A stretch of DNA of 64,000 nt, taken from NCBI RefSeq assembly GCF_021601385.1, contig NZ_BQHO01000020.1:1-64000 (forward strand), in the 5' to 3' direction. The notes beneath the pieces are model-generated. The model saw only the letters and a list, made by a program, of their open reading frames with translations, was not told the DNA's origin and searched no databases. The position numbers were made by a program, and so were the translations under genes. Positions 31,718 to 40,407 of this stretch are shown piece after piece. Every line of letters starts with the position of its first letter. Position 1 is the first letter of the stretch. The DNA is from Pseudomonas parasichuanensis. GTDB lineage: Bacteria; Pseudomonadota; Gammaproteobacteria; Pseudomonadales; Pseudomonadaceae.

Positions 31718-34700
31718 ATGTCCAAGTTCTTCATCAATCGGCCGAACTTCGCCTGGGTCGTGGCGTTGCTCATCTCCCTGGCCGGCCTGCTGGTGATCCC
31801 CGCGCTGCCGGTGGCCCAGTACCCCAGCGTGGCACCGCCACAGATTTCCATCACCGCCAGCTACCCGGGTGCTTCGGCCAAGGTCATGGTGGAGTCGGTG
31901 ACCAGCATCATCGAAGAGTCGCTCAACGGCGCCAAGGGCCTGCTGTACTACGAGTCCACCAACAACTCCAATGGCGTGGCCGAGGTGATGGTGACGTTCC
32001 AGCCGGGAACCGCACCGGACATGGCCCAGGTCGATGTGCAGAACCGCCTGAAAAAGGCCGAGGCGCGCATGCCGCAAGCGGTGCTGACTCAGGGGCTGAA
32101 GGTCGAACAGGCCAGTTCGGGTTTCCTGCTGATGTATGCACTGACCAGCACGGCAGATGCCCGTGGCGGTGTTACCGCGCTGGCCGACTATGCCGCGCGC
32201 AATATCAACAACGAACTGCTGCGGGTGCCCGGTGTGGGCAAGCTGCAGTTCTTCGCCTCGGAAGCGGCCATGCGGGTCTGGGTCGATCCGCAGAAACTGG
32301 TGGGTTACGGCCTGTCCATCGATGACATCAAGGCCGCCATCCTGGGCCAGAACGTCCAGGTGCCCGCCGGCAGCTTCGGCAGCACGCCAGGCGCCAGCGA
32401 GCAGGAACTGACCGCGACCCTGGCGGTGCAGGGTACCCTCGATACCCCCGAGGCGTTCGCCGCTATCGTGCTGCGGGCCAACCCGGATGGTTCCAGCGTG
32501 CGCCTGGGTGATGTGGCGCGCATGGCCATCGGTAGCGAAAACTACAACCTGTCCGCGCGCCTGGACGGCAAGCCGGCCGTGGTCGCCGCCGTGCAGTTGG
32601 CCCCCGGCGCCAACGCGATCCAGACCGCAACCCTGGTCAAGGAGCGCCTTGCCGAGCTGTCGCAGTTCTTCCCCGAGGGCGTCGACTACTCGGTACCCTA
32701 CGACACTTCGCGCTTCGTAGACGTGGCCATCGAGAAGGTGATCCATACCCTGATCGAAGCCATGGTGCTGGTGTTCCTGGTGATGTTCCTGTTCCTGCAG
32801 AACATCCGCTACACCCTGATCCCGTCCATCGTGGTGCCGGTGTGCCTGTTGGGCACGCTGATGATCATGAAGCTGCTGGGGTTCTCGGTGAACATGATGA
32901 CCATGTTCGGCATGGTGCTGGCCATCGGTATCCTGGTGGATGACGCCATCGTGGTGGTGGAGAACGTCGAACGGTTGATGGCCGATGAAGGGTTGTCGCC
33001 GGTGGACGCGACCATCAAGGCGATGGGGCAGGTATCCGGGGCGATCATCGGTATCACCATGGTGCTGGCCGCGGTGTTCATGCCGCTGGCGTTCATGTCC
33101 GGTTCGGTCGGGGTGATCTACCAGCAGTTTTCCGTGTCGCTGGCGGTGTCGATCCTGTTCTCCGGCTTCCTGGCCCTGACCTTTACCCCGGCGTTGTGCG
33201 CCACGCTGCTCAAGCCGGTCGCCCATGGCCATCATGAGAAGGGTGGTTTCTTCGGCGCCTTCAACCGCAGCTTCGCCCGTGTGACCGAGCGCTACTCGGT
33301 GATGAACAGCGCCCTGGTGGCCCGTGCGGGGCGTTGGATGCTGGCCTATGTCGGCATCCTGCTGGTCCTTGGCTATTCCTATGTGCGCTTGCCGGAGGCC
33401 TTCGTGCCGGCTGAAGACCTGGGTTACGGCATCGTCGACGTGCAACTGCCGCCTGGCGCCAGCCGGGTTCGTACGGATCACACCGCCGAGGCACTGGAAA
33501 AGTTCCTGATGTCGCGTGAGGCGGTGGCCAATACGATCACCGTCACCGGCTTCAGCTTCTCGGGCCAGGGTGAGAACGCCGCGTTGGCGTTCCCGACCTA
33601 CAAAGACTGGTCGCTGCGTAGCAAGGCGCAATCGGCGGATGCAGAAACGGCAGCGGTCAATGAGCAATTCGCAGCCAATGGCGACGGCGCCATCACCGCG
33701 GTCATGCCGCCTCCGATCGACGGCCTGGGCAACTCCGGTGGTTTTGCCCTGCGCCTGATGGACCGTGGCGGCCTGGGCCGCGAAGCGCTGCTGGCCGCCC
33801 GCGACCAGCTGCTGGCGCGCGCCAACGGCAACCCGGTCATCCTGTACGCGATGATGGAAGGCCTGGCCGAAGCACCGCAACTGCGGGTGCAGATTGACCG
33901 CGAGAAGGCCCGCGCCCTGGGTGTGAACTTTGAAGCGATCAACAGCACCCTGGCCACGGCGTTCGGTTCGGCGGTGATCAACGACTTCACCAATGCCGGG
34001 CGCCAACAGCGCGTGGTGGTGCAGGCCGAGCAGGGCGAGCGCATGACCCCGGAAAGTGTTTTGCGCCTGTACGCGCCGAACGCCAATGGCGAGCCGGTAC
34101 CGTTCAGCGCCTTTGTCACCACCAAGTGGGAAGAAGGCCCGGTGCAGTTGGTGCGCTACAACGGCTATCCCTCGATCCGTATCGCCGGCGATGCCTCGCC
34201 GGGCCACAGTACCGGCCAGGCGATGGCCGAGATGGAGCGCCTGGTCAGCGAGCTGCCGCCAGGGATCGGCTATGCCTGGACGGGCCTGTCGTACCAGGAG
34301 AAGGTCTCCAGCGGCCAGGCCGCCGGCCTGTTCGCCCTGGCCATCGTGCTGGTGTTCCTGCTGCTGGTGGCACTGTATGAAAGCTGGGCGATCCCGCTGA
34401 CGGTGATGCTGATCGTGCCCATCGGCGCCTTGGGCGCGGTGTGGGCGGTGATGGCCACCGGCATGCCCAACGACGTGTATTTCAAGGTCGGCCTGATCAC
34501 CATCATCGGCCTGGCGGCGAAGAACGCCATCCTGATCGTCGAGTTCGCCAAGGAGCTGTGGGAGAAGGGCTATAGCCTGCGTGACGCCGCCATCGAGGCC
34601 GCGCGCCTGCGTTTCCGCCCGATCGTGATGACCTCCATGGCCTTCATTCTCGGCGTGGTACCGCTGGCCATCGCCACCGGCGCCGGTGCGGCGAGCCAGC

Positions 34701-34846
34701 GCGCCATCGGCACGGGGGTGATCGGCGGCATGCTCAGCGCCACGTTGCTGGGGGTGGTGTTCGTACCGATCTGTTTCGTCTGGGTGCTGTCGCTGCTCAA
34801 GAGCAAGCCTGCGCCTGTGCCACAGGCTGTCGAGGTGGCCAAGTGA
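31718..34846 (+). CDS. RND multidrug efflux pump, HAE-1 family
   Basis: A 1042-aa inner-membrane pump with 12 transmembrane helices and two large periplasmic loops. Diagnostic features include the N-terminal [17 protein letters not shown], the proton-relay pair in [16 protein letters not shown] (Asp407/408-type) in TM4, and the second-half [16 protein letters not shown]. It exports hydrophobic drugs, solvents or biocides in exchange for protons. It starts 15 nt after the adaptor and its stop overlaps the outer-membrane gene. The pump cannot be assigned to a named Ttg or Mex system by eye. Confidence 0.95.
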   Translation: MSKFFINRPNFAWVVALLISLAGLLVIPALPVAQYPSVAPPQISITASYPGASAKVMVESVTSIIEESLNGAKGLLYYESTNNSNGVAEVMVTFQPGTAPDMAQVDVQNRLKKAEARMPQAVLTQGLKVEQASSGFLLMYALTSTADARGGVTALADYAARNINNELLRVPGVGKLQFFASEAAMRVWVDPQKLVGYGLSIDDIKAAILGQNVQVPAGSFGSTPGASEQELTATLAVQGTLDTPEAFAAIVLRANPDGSSVRLGDVARMAIGSENYNLSARLDGKPAVVAAVQLAPGANAIQTATLVKERLAELSQFFPEGVDYSVPYDTSRFVDVAIEKVIHTLIEAMVLVFLVMFLFLQNIRYTLIPSIVVPVCLLGTLMIMKLLGFSVNMMTMFGMVLAIGILVDDAIVVVENVERLMADEGLSPVDATIKAMGQVSGAIIGITMVLAAVFMPLAFMSGSVGVIYQQFSVSLAVSILFSGFLALTFTPALCATLLKPVAHGHHEKGGFFGAFNRSFARVTERYSVMNSALVARAGRWMLAYVGILLVLGYSYVRLPEAFVPAEDLGYGIVDVQLPPGASRVRTDHTAEALEKFLMSREAVANTITVTGFSFSGQGENAALAFPTYKDWSLRSKAQSADAETAAVNEQFAANGDGAITAVMPPPIDGLGNSGGFALRLMDRGGLGREALLAARDQLLARANGNPVILYAMMEGLAEAPQLRVQIDREKARALGVNFEAINSTLATAFGSAVINDFTNAGRQQRVVVQAEQGERMTPESVLRLYAPNANGEPVPFSAFVTTKWEEGPVQLVRYNGYPSIRIAGDASPGHSTGQAMAEMERLVSELPPGIGYAWTGLSYQEKVSSGQAAGLFALAIVLVFLLLVALYESWAIPLTVMLIVPIGALGAVWAVMATGMPNDVYFKVGLITIIGLAAKNAILIVEFAKELWEKGYSLRDAAIEAARLRFRPIVMTSMAFILGVVPLAIATGAGAASQRAIGTGVIGGMLSATLLGVVFVPICFVWVLSLLKSKPAPVPQAVEVAK

Positions 34847-36249
34847 TGTTCAAGGGTAATCGTGTGCTTCCGTTGGTGCTGGCCTTGGCCCTGGCGGGCT
34901 GTTCCCTGGCGCCGACCTATGAGCGCCCCGAGGCGCCGGTGCCGGCGCAGTGGGGCGACGCTGCCGGGCATCAAGGCCCGGTGGTGGAGCAGCTTGACTG
35001 GCAGGCGTTCGTCGTCGACCCGGTGCTGCGCCAGCTGGTGGGCTCGGCGCTGGGCAACAACCGTTCGTTGCGCCAGACCTTGCTCGACATCGAGCAGGCC
35101 CGCGCGCAGTACCGTATCCAGCGCGCCGACCGGGTGCCCGGCTTGAATGCCGGCGCATCGGGCAACCGCCAGCACTTGCCGGCGGACCTGTCGAACAATG
35201 GCCGTGAAGGCGTCAGCAGCACCTATCAGGTGGGGCTGTCGCTGCCGGAGTACGAGCTGGACCTGTTCGGCCGGGTCAAGAGCCTGAGCGATGCGGCGCT
35301 GGAGCAGTACCTGGCCACCGAGGAGGTCGGCCGTGCCGCGCACATCGCCTTGATCGCCGAAGTCAGCCAGGCCTACCTGACCCTGGATGGTGCCGAGCGC
35401 AGCCTGGCGCTGACCCGCCAGACCCTGGCCAGCCGTGAGGACTCGCTGGCCCTGGTCGGCCAGCGTCGCGCCGCCGGTACCGCCACCGCGCTGGACCATC
35501 AGGAGGCGCTGGGGTTGGTCGAGCAGTCCCGGGCGGACCTCGAGGCCACGGTGCGTCAGCAACGCCAGGCCTATAACGCCCTGGTACTGCTGCTGGGTAA
35601 CGCGGATGCGGCCAAGGTGATCCCGGGCGAGCGCCCGGACGCGCCGATGGTGCTGCAGGACATCACCCCTGGCTTGCCGTCGGCGCTGATCGAGCGCCGT
35701 CCGGACATCCTCGCCGCCGAGCACCGCTTGCGTTCACGCAACGCCGACATTGGCGCGGCGCGGGCGGCGTTCTTCCCACGCATCAGCCTGACCGGCAGTT
35801 TCGGCACCTCCAGTGCGCAGATGTCCGGGTTGTTCGACGGCGGTTCGCGCAGCTGGAGCTTCATGCCACAGCTGTCGTTGCCGCTGTTCGATGGCGGCCG
35901 CAACCGCGCCGGGCTGAGCCTGGCCGAAGCGCGCAAGGATTCGGCGGTGGCCGCCTACGAGGGCACGATCCAGAGCGCATTCCGTGAGGTGGCCGATGCG
36001 TTGGCCGCCAGCGATACGCTGCGCCGCGAGGAAGCCGCGCGGCGGGCGCTGGTGGATACCAGCCGGGCGACCGAGGCACTGGCCAAGGCGCGCTATGAGG
36101 GCGGGGTGGACAACCACCTGCGCTACCTGGATGCGCAGCGCAACAACTTCGTGAACGAGGCGGCCTATATCCAGGCCAGCACCCAGCGCCAACTGGCCCT
36201 GGTCGACCTGTTCCGCGCCTTGGGCGGCGGCTGGTCGAACAAGGGCTGA
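34846..36249 (+). CDS. Outer-membrane efflux channel, OprM/TolC (NodT) family
   Basis: A 467-aa outer-membrane factor with a lipobox (LALALAGC), the N-terminal SLAPTYERPEAPVPAQW typical of OprM-type proteins, and the repeated helix-strand halves (LGSAL..NRSLRQTLLDIEQARAQYRIQRAD; DIGAARAAFFPRISLTGSFG). It completes the tripartite pump. The ATG at 34846 overlaps the pump stop by one base (TGATG); a GTG one codon up is an alternative. A strong terminator follows. Confidence 0.93.
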   Translation: MFKGNRVLPLVLALALAGCSLAPTYERPEAPVPAQWGDAAGHQGPVVEQLDWQAFVVDPVLRQLVGSALGNNRSLRQTLLDIEQARAQYRIQRADRVPGLNAGASGNRQHLPADLSNNGREGVSSTYQVGLSLPEYELDLFGRVKSLSDAALEQYLATEEVGRAAHIALIAEVSQAYLTLDGAERSLALTRQTLASREDSLALVGQRRAAGTATALDHQEALGLVEQSRADLEATVRQQRQAYNALVLLLGNADAAKVIPGERPDAPMVLQDITPGLPSALIERRPDILAAEHRLRSRNADIGAARAAFFPRISLTGSFGTSSAQMSGLFDGGSRSWSFMPQLSLPLFDGGRNRAGLSLAEARKDSAVAAYEGTIQSAFREVADALAASDTLRREEAARRALVDTSRATEALAKARYEGGVDNHLRYLDAQRNNFVNEAAYIQASTQRQLALVDLFRALGGGWSNKG

Positions 36250-36284
36250 GAAAAGCTCCTTTGGTTGGCGAGTCCGACCGCCTT

Positions 36285-36316
36285 GCCCCTGGGTGTGATG
36301 CCCAGGGGCTTTTTTT
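36285..36316 (+). terminator. Rho-independent terminator of the efflux operon
   Basis: Stem GCCCCTGGG / CCCAGGGGC with a 7-nt loop, then seven T. It is 36 nt after the stop of the outer-membrane factor and separates it from the convergent TetR gene. Confidence 0.9.
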
Positions 36317-36330
36317 GGGCGCCGTAAAGG

Positions 36331-36891
36331 TTATCGCTGGGGCGCCATGGCACCGTGAAGGAACAGCACTTCGAGCGTCTGCACGGAGGTGGCACTGGCT
36401 GCACGCCCACGGCGCTCGGCATCGACAATGCCGTAGACCATGCTCAGGAACATTTCAGTGAAAATGGCGGCGCTGATGTCGATGCGGAAAACGCCGGCCT
36501 GCTGGCCCCGCAGGAAGAACGCATCCAGGGCGTCGGCATAGTCCTGCCAGCGGCGGTTGACTTCGCTGCCGTCGAAGGTGTCGGGGCGGTACTGGAACAA
36601 CAGGAACAGCATCATCTCGCGGTGCTTGAGATGCTCGGTGATGAGGTGGCGCAGCGCCGACAACGGCTCGGCATGGGCAAGGTCGGCCTCACGGATGACC
36701 TGGTTGAGGATCTGCTCGCCATGGCTCTCGAGCATGTTCACCAGGTTGTCGCGGGTGCCACAGAAGCGGTGCAGGGTGGCCTTGCTGACGCCGGCGGCTT
36801 CGGCCAGCTCCTTGAGGGTGGCCCTGGGGTGGACGACGATAGCATCGGCCAGCGCTTTGAGCAGGCGCTCGTCGGTTACCGGAGAGGTCAT
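36331..36891 (-). CDS. TetR-family regulator (copy B) downstream of the RND operon
   Basis: A 186-aa TetR regulator with HTH LKELAEAAGVSKATLHRFCGTRDNLVNMLE and a C-terminal ligand domain that parallels copy A (GVFRIDISAAIFTEMFLSMVYGIVDAERRGR versus GTFRIDVTAALLTELFMTLLYATVDARLRGR). It converges on the efflux operon, so its target is either the same pump or the sigma-54 operon starting 421 bases upstream of it. ATG at 36891. Confidence 0.88.
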   Translation of the reverse strand: MTSPVTDERLLKALADAIVVHPRATLKELAEAAGVSKATLHRFCGTRDNLVNMLESHGEQILNQVIREADLAHAEPLSALRHLITEHLKHREMMLFLLFQYRPDTFDGSEVNRRWQDYADALDAFFLRGQQAGVFRIDISAAIFTEMFLSMVYGIVDAERRGRAASATSVQTLEVLFLHGAMAPQR

Positions 36892-37185
36892 CGAAATTGC
36901 TCACATTGCTTGCTGTGCCGGCATTGTGAAGCAAATGTGTCGTGGTGGCACCCATGTGATGGAAAAAAGCATCATTTGAGGCATGTTTGCCTGATTTGCC
37001 TGGGCATTCGTGTTGATCCTCCTTCGCCCCCTGTCTAATTTGAAGTAACAAATGTTTCGTAAATTCACATTTTTGGTGCGTGCCTTGCTGCATGAGGGTG
37101 CGCGGGTGGGTTTCCAGGTATCACATATCAAATGTTATAAAAACGTAACAAATTGATAAATAACGAGAAAACAACTGTTATGTAA

Positions 37186-37202
37186 TTGGCATGTGGTTTG
37201 CT
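37186..37202 (+). promoter_or_regulatory. Sigma-54 (RpoN) promoter
   Basis: TTGGCATGTGGTTTGCT: GG at 37188-37189 and GC at 37200-37201 are spaced 12 bases apart as in the -24/-12 consensus, with TTTGC matching well. It is 110 nt before the DUF1329 ATG. The AT-rich 200 bases upstream contain TGTTA-N8-TAACA (37133-37150) and other short palindromes where an activator could bind. The 420-base gap 36892-37311 holds no gene. Confidence 0.78.
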
Positions 37203-37311
37203 CGTGGGCTTGGTGCCTGGGTGTTGCCCAGGTTGTCGTTCAGACCCTGTCGTTGCCCCCCCTGACCAGAGGCGCGGGCAACGGCAGTTCAGAGCCCATG
37301 AGGACCTTCCA

Positions 37312-38736
37312 ATGAAAGATGTGATTCAGCGCCTTGATGTCGGCCTTGCCTCGATCGGGGTAATCAGGCCGTTGGTGGTGGCGCTCGCTGCCCTGGCCAC
37401 GTTCGGTTCGGCCCAGGCCGCCGAGAACAACGCAGCGCAACTGGGTGGCAAGTTGACCCCGCTGGGCGGCGAGGTGGCCGCCAATGCCAACGGAACGATC
37501 CCTGCCTGGGTGGCGCCCGGCAAGCAGGATTCGGGATGGAGTTACGGCGACGTGCGCGGCCAGCATTGGAAGTTCAAGGATGACAAGCCGCTGTTCAGCA
37601 TCAACGCTGGCAACGTGGCGCAGTACGAGAAGCAGCTTTCGCCCGGGCAACTGGAGCTGTTCAAGAAGATCCCGGGTTACCGCATGGACGTCTATCCCAC
37701 CCGGCGTACCTGCGGCGCGCCGGACTTCGTGACGGAAAACACCCGCAAGAACGTCGGCTTCGCCACCCTCGACGCCTCTGGCGTGGCACTGCAGGACGCC
37801 CATGTGCCCGGCATTCCGTTCCCCATGCCCACGACCGGCGCCGAGGTCATGTGGAACATGAAGATGCGCTACCGCGGTGTCGGTTTCGACATGTCCAAGA
37901 CCGTTTCCGGGTTGTCGCCGCGCGACGCGGGCGGCAGTTGGTTGCGCACCTCCACCGACTGGTTCATGTACACCCCGTGGGGGCAGAAGGGCAGTGCGCT
38001 GTTCTCGTCGTTCGACCGCCTGGAAGTGGCCACCTACTTCAACTACAACGAGCCCGCCGCCCTGGCAGGCCAGGCGGGCGTGGTCACCACCAAGGCCGGT
38101 GAGCAGGCCAGCACCTTCTACTACTTCCCCGGCCAGCGCCGTGTACGGCGGATGCCTTCGTATTCCTACGATGCGCCGCAGATCGGCCTGGACAACCAGT
38201 ACACCATCGATGAGTCGAACATCTTCTTCGGCCCCATGGACCGCTTCGACTGGAAGCTGGTCGGCAAGCAGGAACTGCTGGTGCCCTACAACGCGTTCGG
38301 TGCCTATGACGGCTCCAAGCGGATCGAGGATGTGGCACAGCAGAGCGCCATCGCCCCCGAGTCCCGTCGCTACGAACTGCACCGGGTGTGGGTGGTGGAG
38401 GCGAACGTGCGCCAGGGCATGCGCCACCAGGCACCCAAGCGGGTGTTCTACATCGACGAGGACAGCTGGAACGGCGTGATGGCGGTGGACTACGACAAGC
38501 AGGGGCAGATCTGGAAAGTCCGCGAGGGCTACACCATCCCGGTCTATGAGACCGGCACCTGCGACATGGAGGCCCAGGCCCAGTACAACCTGGTCGATGG
38601 CCGCTACCTCTACGACATGACCTCGATCGGCGTAGGCAAGAAAGACCACCGCTGGCTCACCGAGGATGCCGGCAACCCCCGCCTGAAACGGGACTTCTAC
38701 ACCTCCGACAACCTGCGGGCCATCAGCGAACGTTGA
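37312..38736 (+). CDS. DUF1329 periplasmic/outer-membrane lipid-transfer-like protein
   Basis: A 474-aa protein with a signal peptide ending AQA-AENNA (about residue 37) and the DUF1329 pattern: LGGKLTPLGGEVAANANGTIPAW, YFPGQRRVRRMPSYSYDAP, FFGPMDRFDWKLVGKQELLVPYN and YELHRVWVVEANVR. The fold is LolA/LolB-like, so binding of lipid or another hydrophobic ligand is likely. First gene of a four-gene operon with DUF1302, an MMPL pump and a YCF48-like protein. An AGGACC ribosome site precedes the ATG. Confidence 0.9.
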   Translation: MKDVIQRLDVGLASIGVIRPLVVALAALATFGSAQAAENNAAQLGGKLTPLGGEVAANANGTIPAWVAPGKQDSGWSYGDVRGQHWKFKDDKPLFSINAGNVAQYEKQLSPGQLELFKKIPGYRMDVYPTRRTCGAPDFVTENTRKNVGFATLDASGVALQDAHVPGIPFPMPTTGAEVMWNMKMRYRGVGFDMSKTVSGLSPRDAGGSWLRTSTDWFMYTPWGQKGSALFSSFDRLEVATYFNYNEPAALAGQAGVVTTKAGEQASTFYYFPGQRRVRRMPSYSYDAPQIGLDNQYTIDESNIFFGPMDRFDWKLVGKQELLVPYNAFGAYDGSKRIEDVAQQSAIAPESRRYELHRVWVVEANVRQGMRHQAPKRVFYIDEDSWNGVMAVDYDKQGQIWKVREGYTIPVYETGTCDMEAQAQYNLVDGRYLYDMTSIGVGKKDHRWLTEDAGNPRLKRDFYTSDNLRAISER

Positions 38737-38760
38737 TCCATCACCTTTCCGAGCGCCGAT

Positions 38761-40407
38761 ATGAAAACAACAATCACAAAAGCTTCAGGCCTTGCTATTG
38801 CGTGCATGACTCCCCTGGCAATGGGGTTCACTTTCGAGACCGAATCGATCCGCGGTTCGTTCGATTCGACGATTTCCTACGGCATGGGCGTGCGTACCGA
38901 GTCCCAGGGTTGCAACCTGATCAACCAGGGCGCCACCGGCCATCATCCACCGGCCGGCTGCCTCGCGCAGACCTCCGGCATCGGTGACCAGGGCGACCTG
39001 AACTACGACAAGGGCGACCTGTTCACCCACTACCTCAAGGGCACCCACGAACTGCTGCTCAAGATGCCTGAAGATTTCACCTTCATGGCCCGTGGCAGCT
39101 GGATCCGCGACTTCGCCGCCAGCGACACCACGGGTGCGCTGTCCTTCAACACGCCCTCCGATGTGGGCAGCGATGGCTTGACCCGCTCGGCCCGCGATGA
39201 CCTCGAATTCAAGGCGCGCCTGCTCGACCTGTGGGTGAGCAAGGGCTTCGATGTGGGCGACCAGCGCGTGCGGGCACGGCTGGGCAACCAGGTGATCAAC
39301 TGGGGCGAAAGCCTGTTCGTGCAGGGCGGTATCAACAACACCAACGCCTACGATGTGCAGGCGCTCTCGCGCCCTGGTGTGCAACTGAAGGAGGCCGTGC
39401 TGCCAGCTCCGATGCTGAGCGTGGCTTCCGGCCTCGGTTCGGGGGTCAACATCGAGGCCTACTACCAGTTCGCCTGGAACAAGAGCGAAGTGCCGCCAGT
39501 GGGCAGCTACTGGTCCTATACCTCGGCGCTGGGCAAGGGCATGAAGTCTTACGGCTTCGACGACAAGAACGCCCGCGACAGTGGCCAATGGGGCCTGTCG
39601 CTGCGTTGGCAGCCCGAGGACAGCGATGTCAACTTTGGCGTGTATGTGATGCGCTATCACGACAAGCTGCCTTCGCTGACCACCCAACTGCTGGACCCGG
39701 ACACCTTCGCCGTGTCGCAGAAATGGGTCTACCCCGAAGACCGGATGCTCTACGGCATCAGTGCCAACATGCCGATCGGCGACTGGGCGGTGGGTACGGA
39801 GCTGTCCTACCGGCCCAAGGACGCGGTGCCGCTCAACCCCGTGCTGGACCTGTGCAGCAACCACGGCGGCAAGTGCTGGAAGGACGAGAAGAAGTTCCAG
39901 TGGCACCTCACCGGGCTGTACAGCATGACCCCGTCGAACTCGCCGACGCTGCTGGACTTCACCGGCGCCAGCACCGGCACCTTGCTCACCGAACTGGTGG
40001 TCATCAAGTACCCGGGGCTGCACGACAGCTACAACGGCGAAGTGATCGCCGCAGGTGCCAACACTTGGCAGCTGGACCCCGCCACAGCACCGAAGGCCCA
40101 TGGCGACAAGACCTCTTCGGGGATCAACCTGGACTTCAGCCTGACCTACGACGGTACCTTGCTGCCGGGCTGGCAGGTGACCCCGGGGATCTTCTATTCG
40201 CGTTCCCTGGGCGGGCGTACGCCCAACCTGGCGGCAACCTTCACCGAGGATGCCAGCAGCATGAACCTGTACCTCAACTTCGTGCGCAACCCGGCCAGTT
40301 GGCAGGTGTCGTTCAACTACGCGAAGTTCATGGGGGGCGATACGGCGTACGACCAGTTGCTGCGTGACCGCGACTACGTCGGTCTGGTTCTTTCGCGCAC
40401 CCTATGA
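38761..40407 (+). CDS. DUF1302 outer-membrane barrel-like protein
   Basis: A 548-aa protein with a signal peptide (cut near MGFTF) and DUF1302 features: FETESIRGSFDSTISYGMGVRTE, FMARGSWIRDF, GNQVINWGESLFVQGGINNTNAYDVQALSRPGVQLKEAVLPAPMLS, and a C-terminal aromatic-rich strand. It is thought to be an outer-membrane barrel that works with DUF1329. It starts 24 nt after the DUF1329 stop and its own stop overlaps the pump ATG (ATGA). Confidence 0.9.
   Translation: MKTTITKASGLAIACMTPLAMGFTFETESIRGSFDSTISYGMGVRTESQGCNLINQGATGHHPPAGCLAQTSGIGDQGDLNYDKGDLFTHYLKGTHELLLKMPEDFTFMARGSWIRDFAASDTTGALSFNTPSDVGSDGLTRSARDDLEFKARLLDLWVSKGFDVGDQRVRARLGNQVINWGESLFVQGGINNTNAYDVQALSRPGVQLKEAVLPAPMLSVASGLGSGVNIEAYYQFAWNKSEVPPVGSYWSYTSALGKGMKSYGFDDKNARDSGQWGLSLRWQPEDSDVNFGVYVMRYHDKLPSLTTQLLDPDTFAVSQKWVYPEDRMLYGISANMPIGDWAVGTELSYRPKDAVPLNPVLDLCSNHGGKCWKDEKKFQWHLTGLYSMTPSNSPTLLDFTGASTGTLLTELVVIKYPGLHDSYNGEVIAAGANTWQLDPATAPKAHGDKTSSGINLDFSLTYDGTLLPGWQVTPGIFYSRSLGGRTPNLAATFTEDASSMNLYLNFVRNPASWQVSFNYAKFMGGDTAYDQLLRDRDYVGLVLSRTL

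Noticed and set aside
30581-34207. A 1208-codon open frame on the minus strand across the efflux genes
   Set aside because: It is antisense to well-supported adaptor and RND pump genes; its residue mix (many His, Gln, Arg, Gly) is that of a GC-rich shadow frame with no domain.
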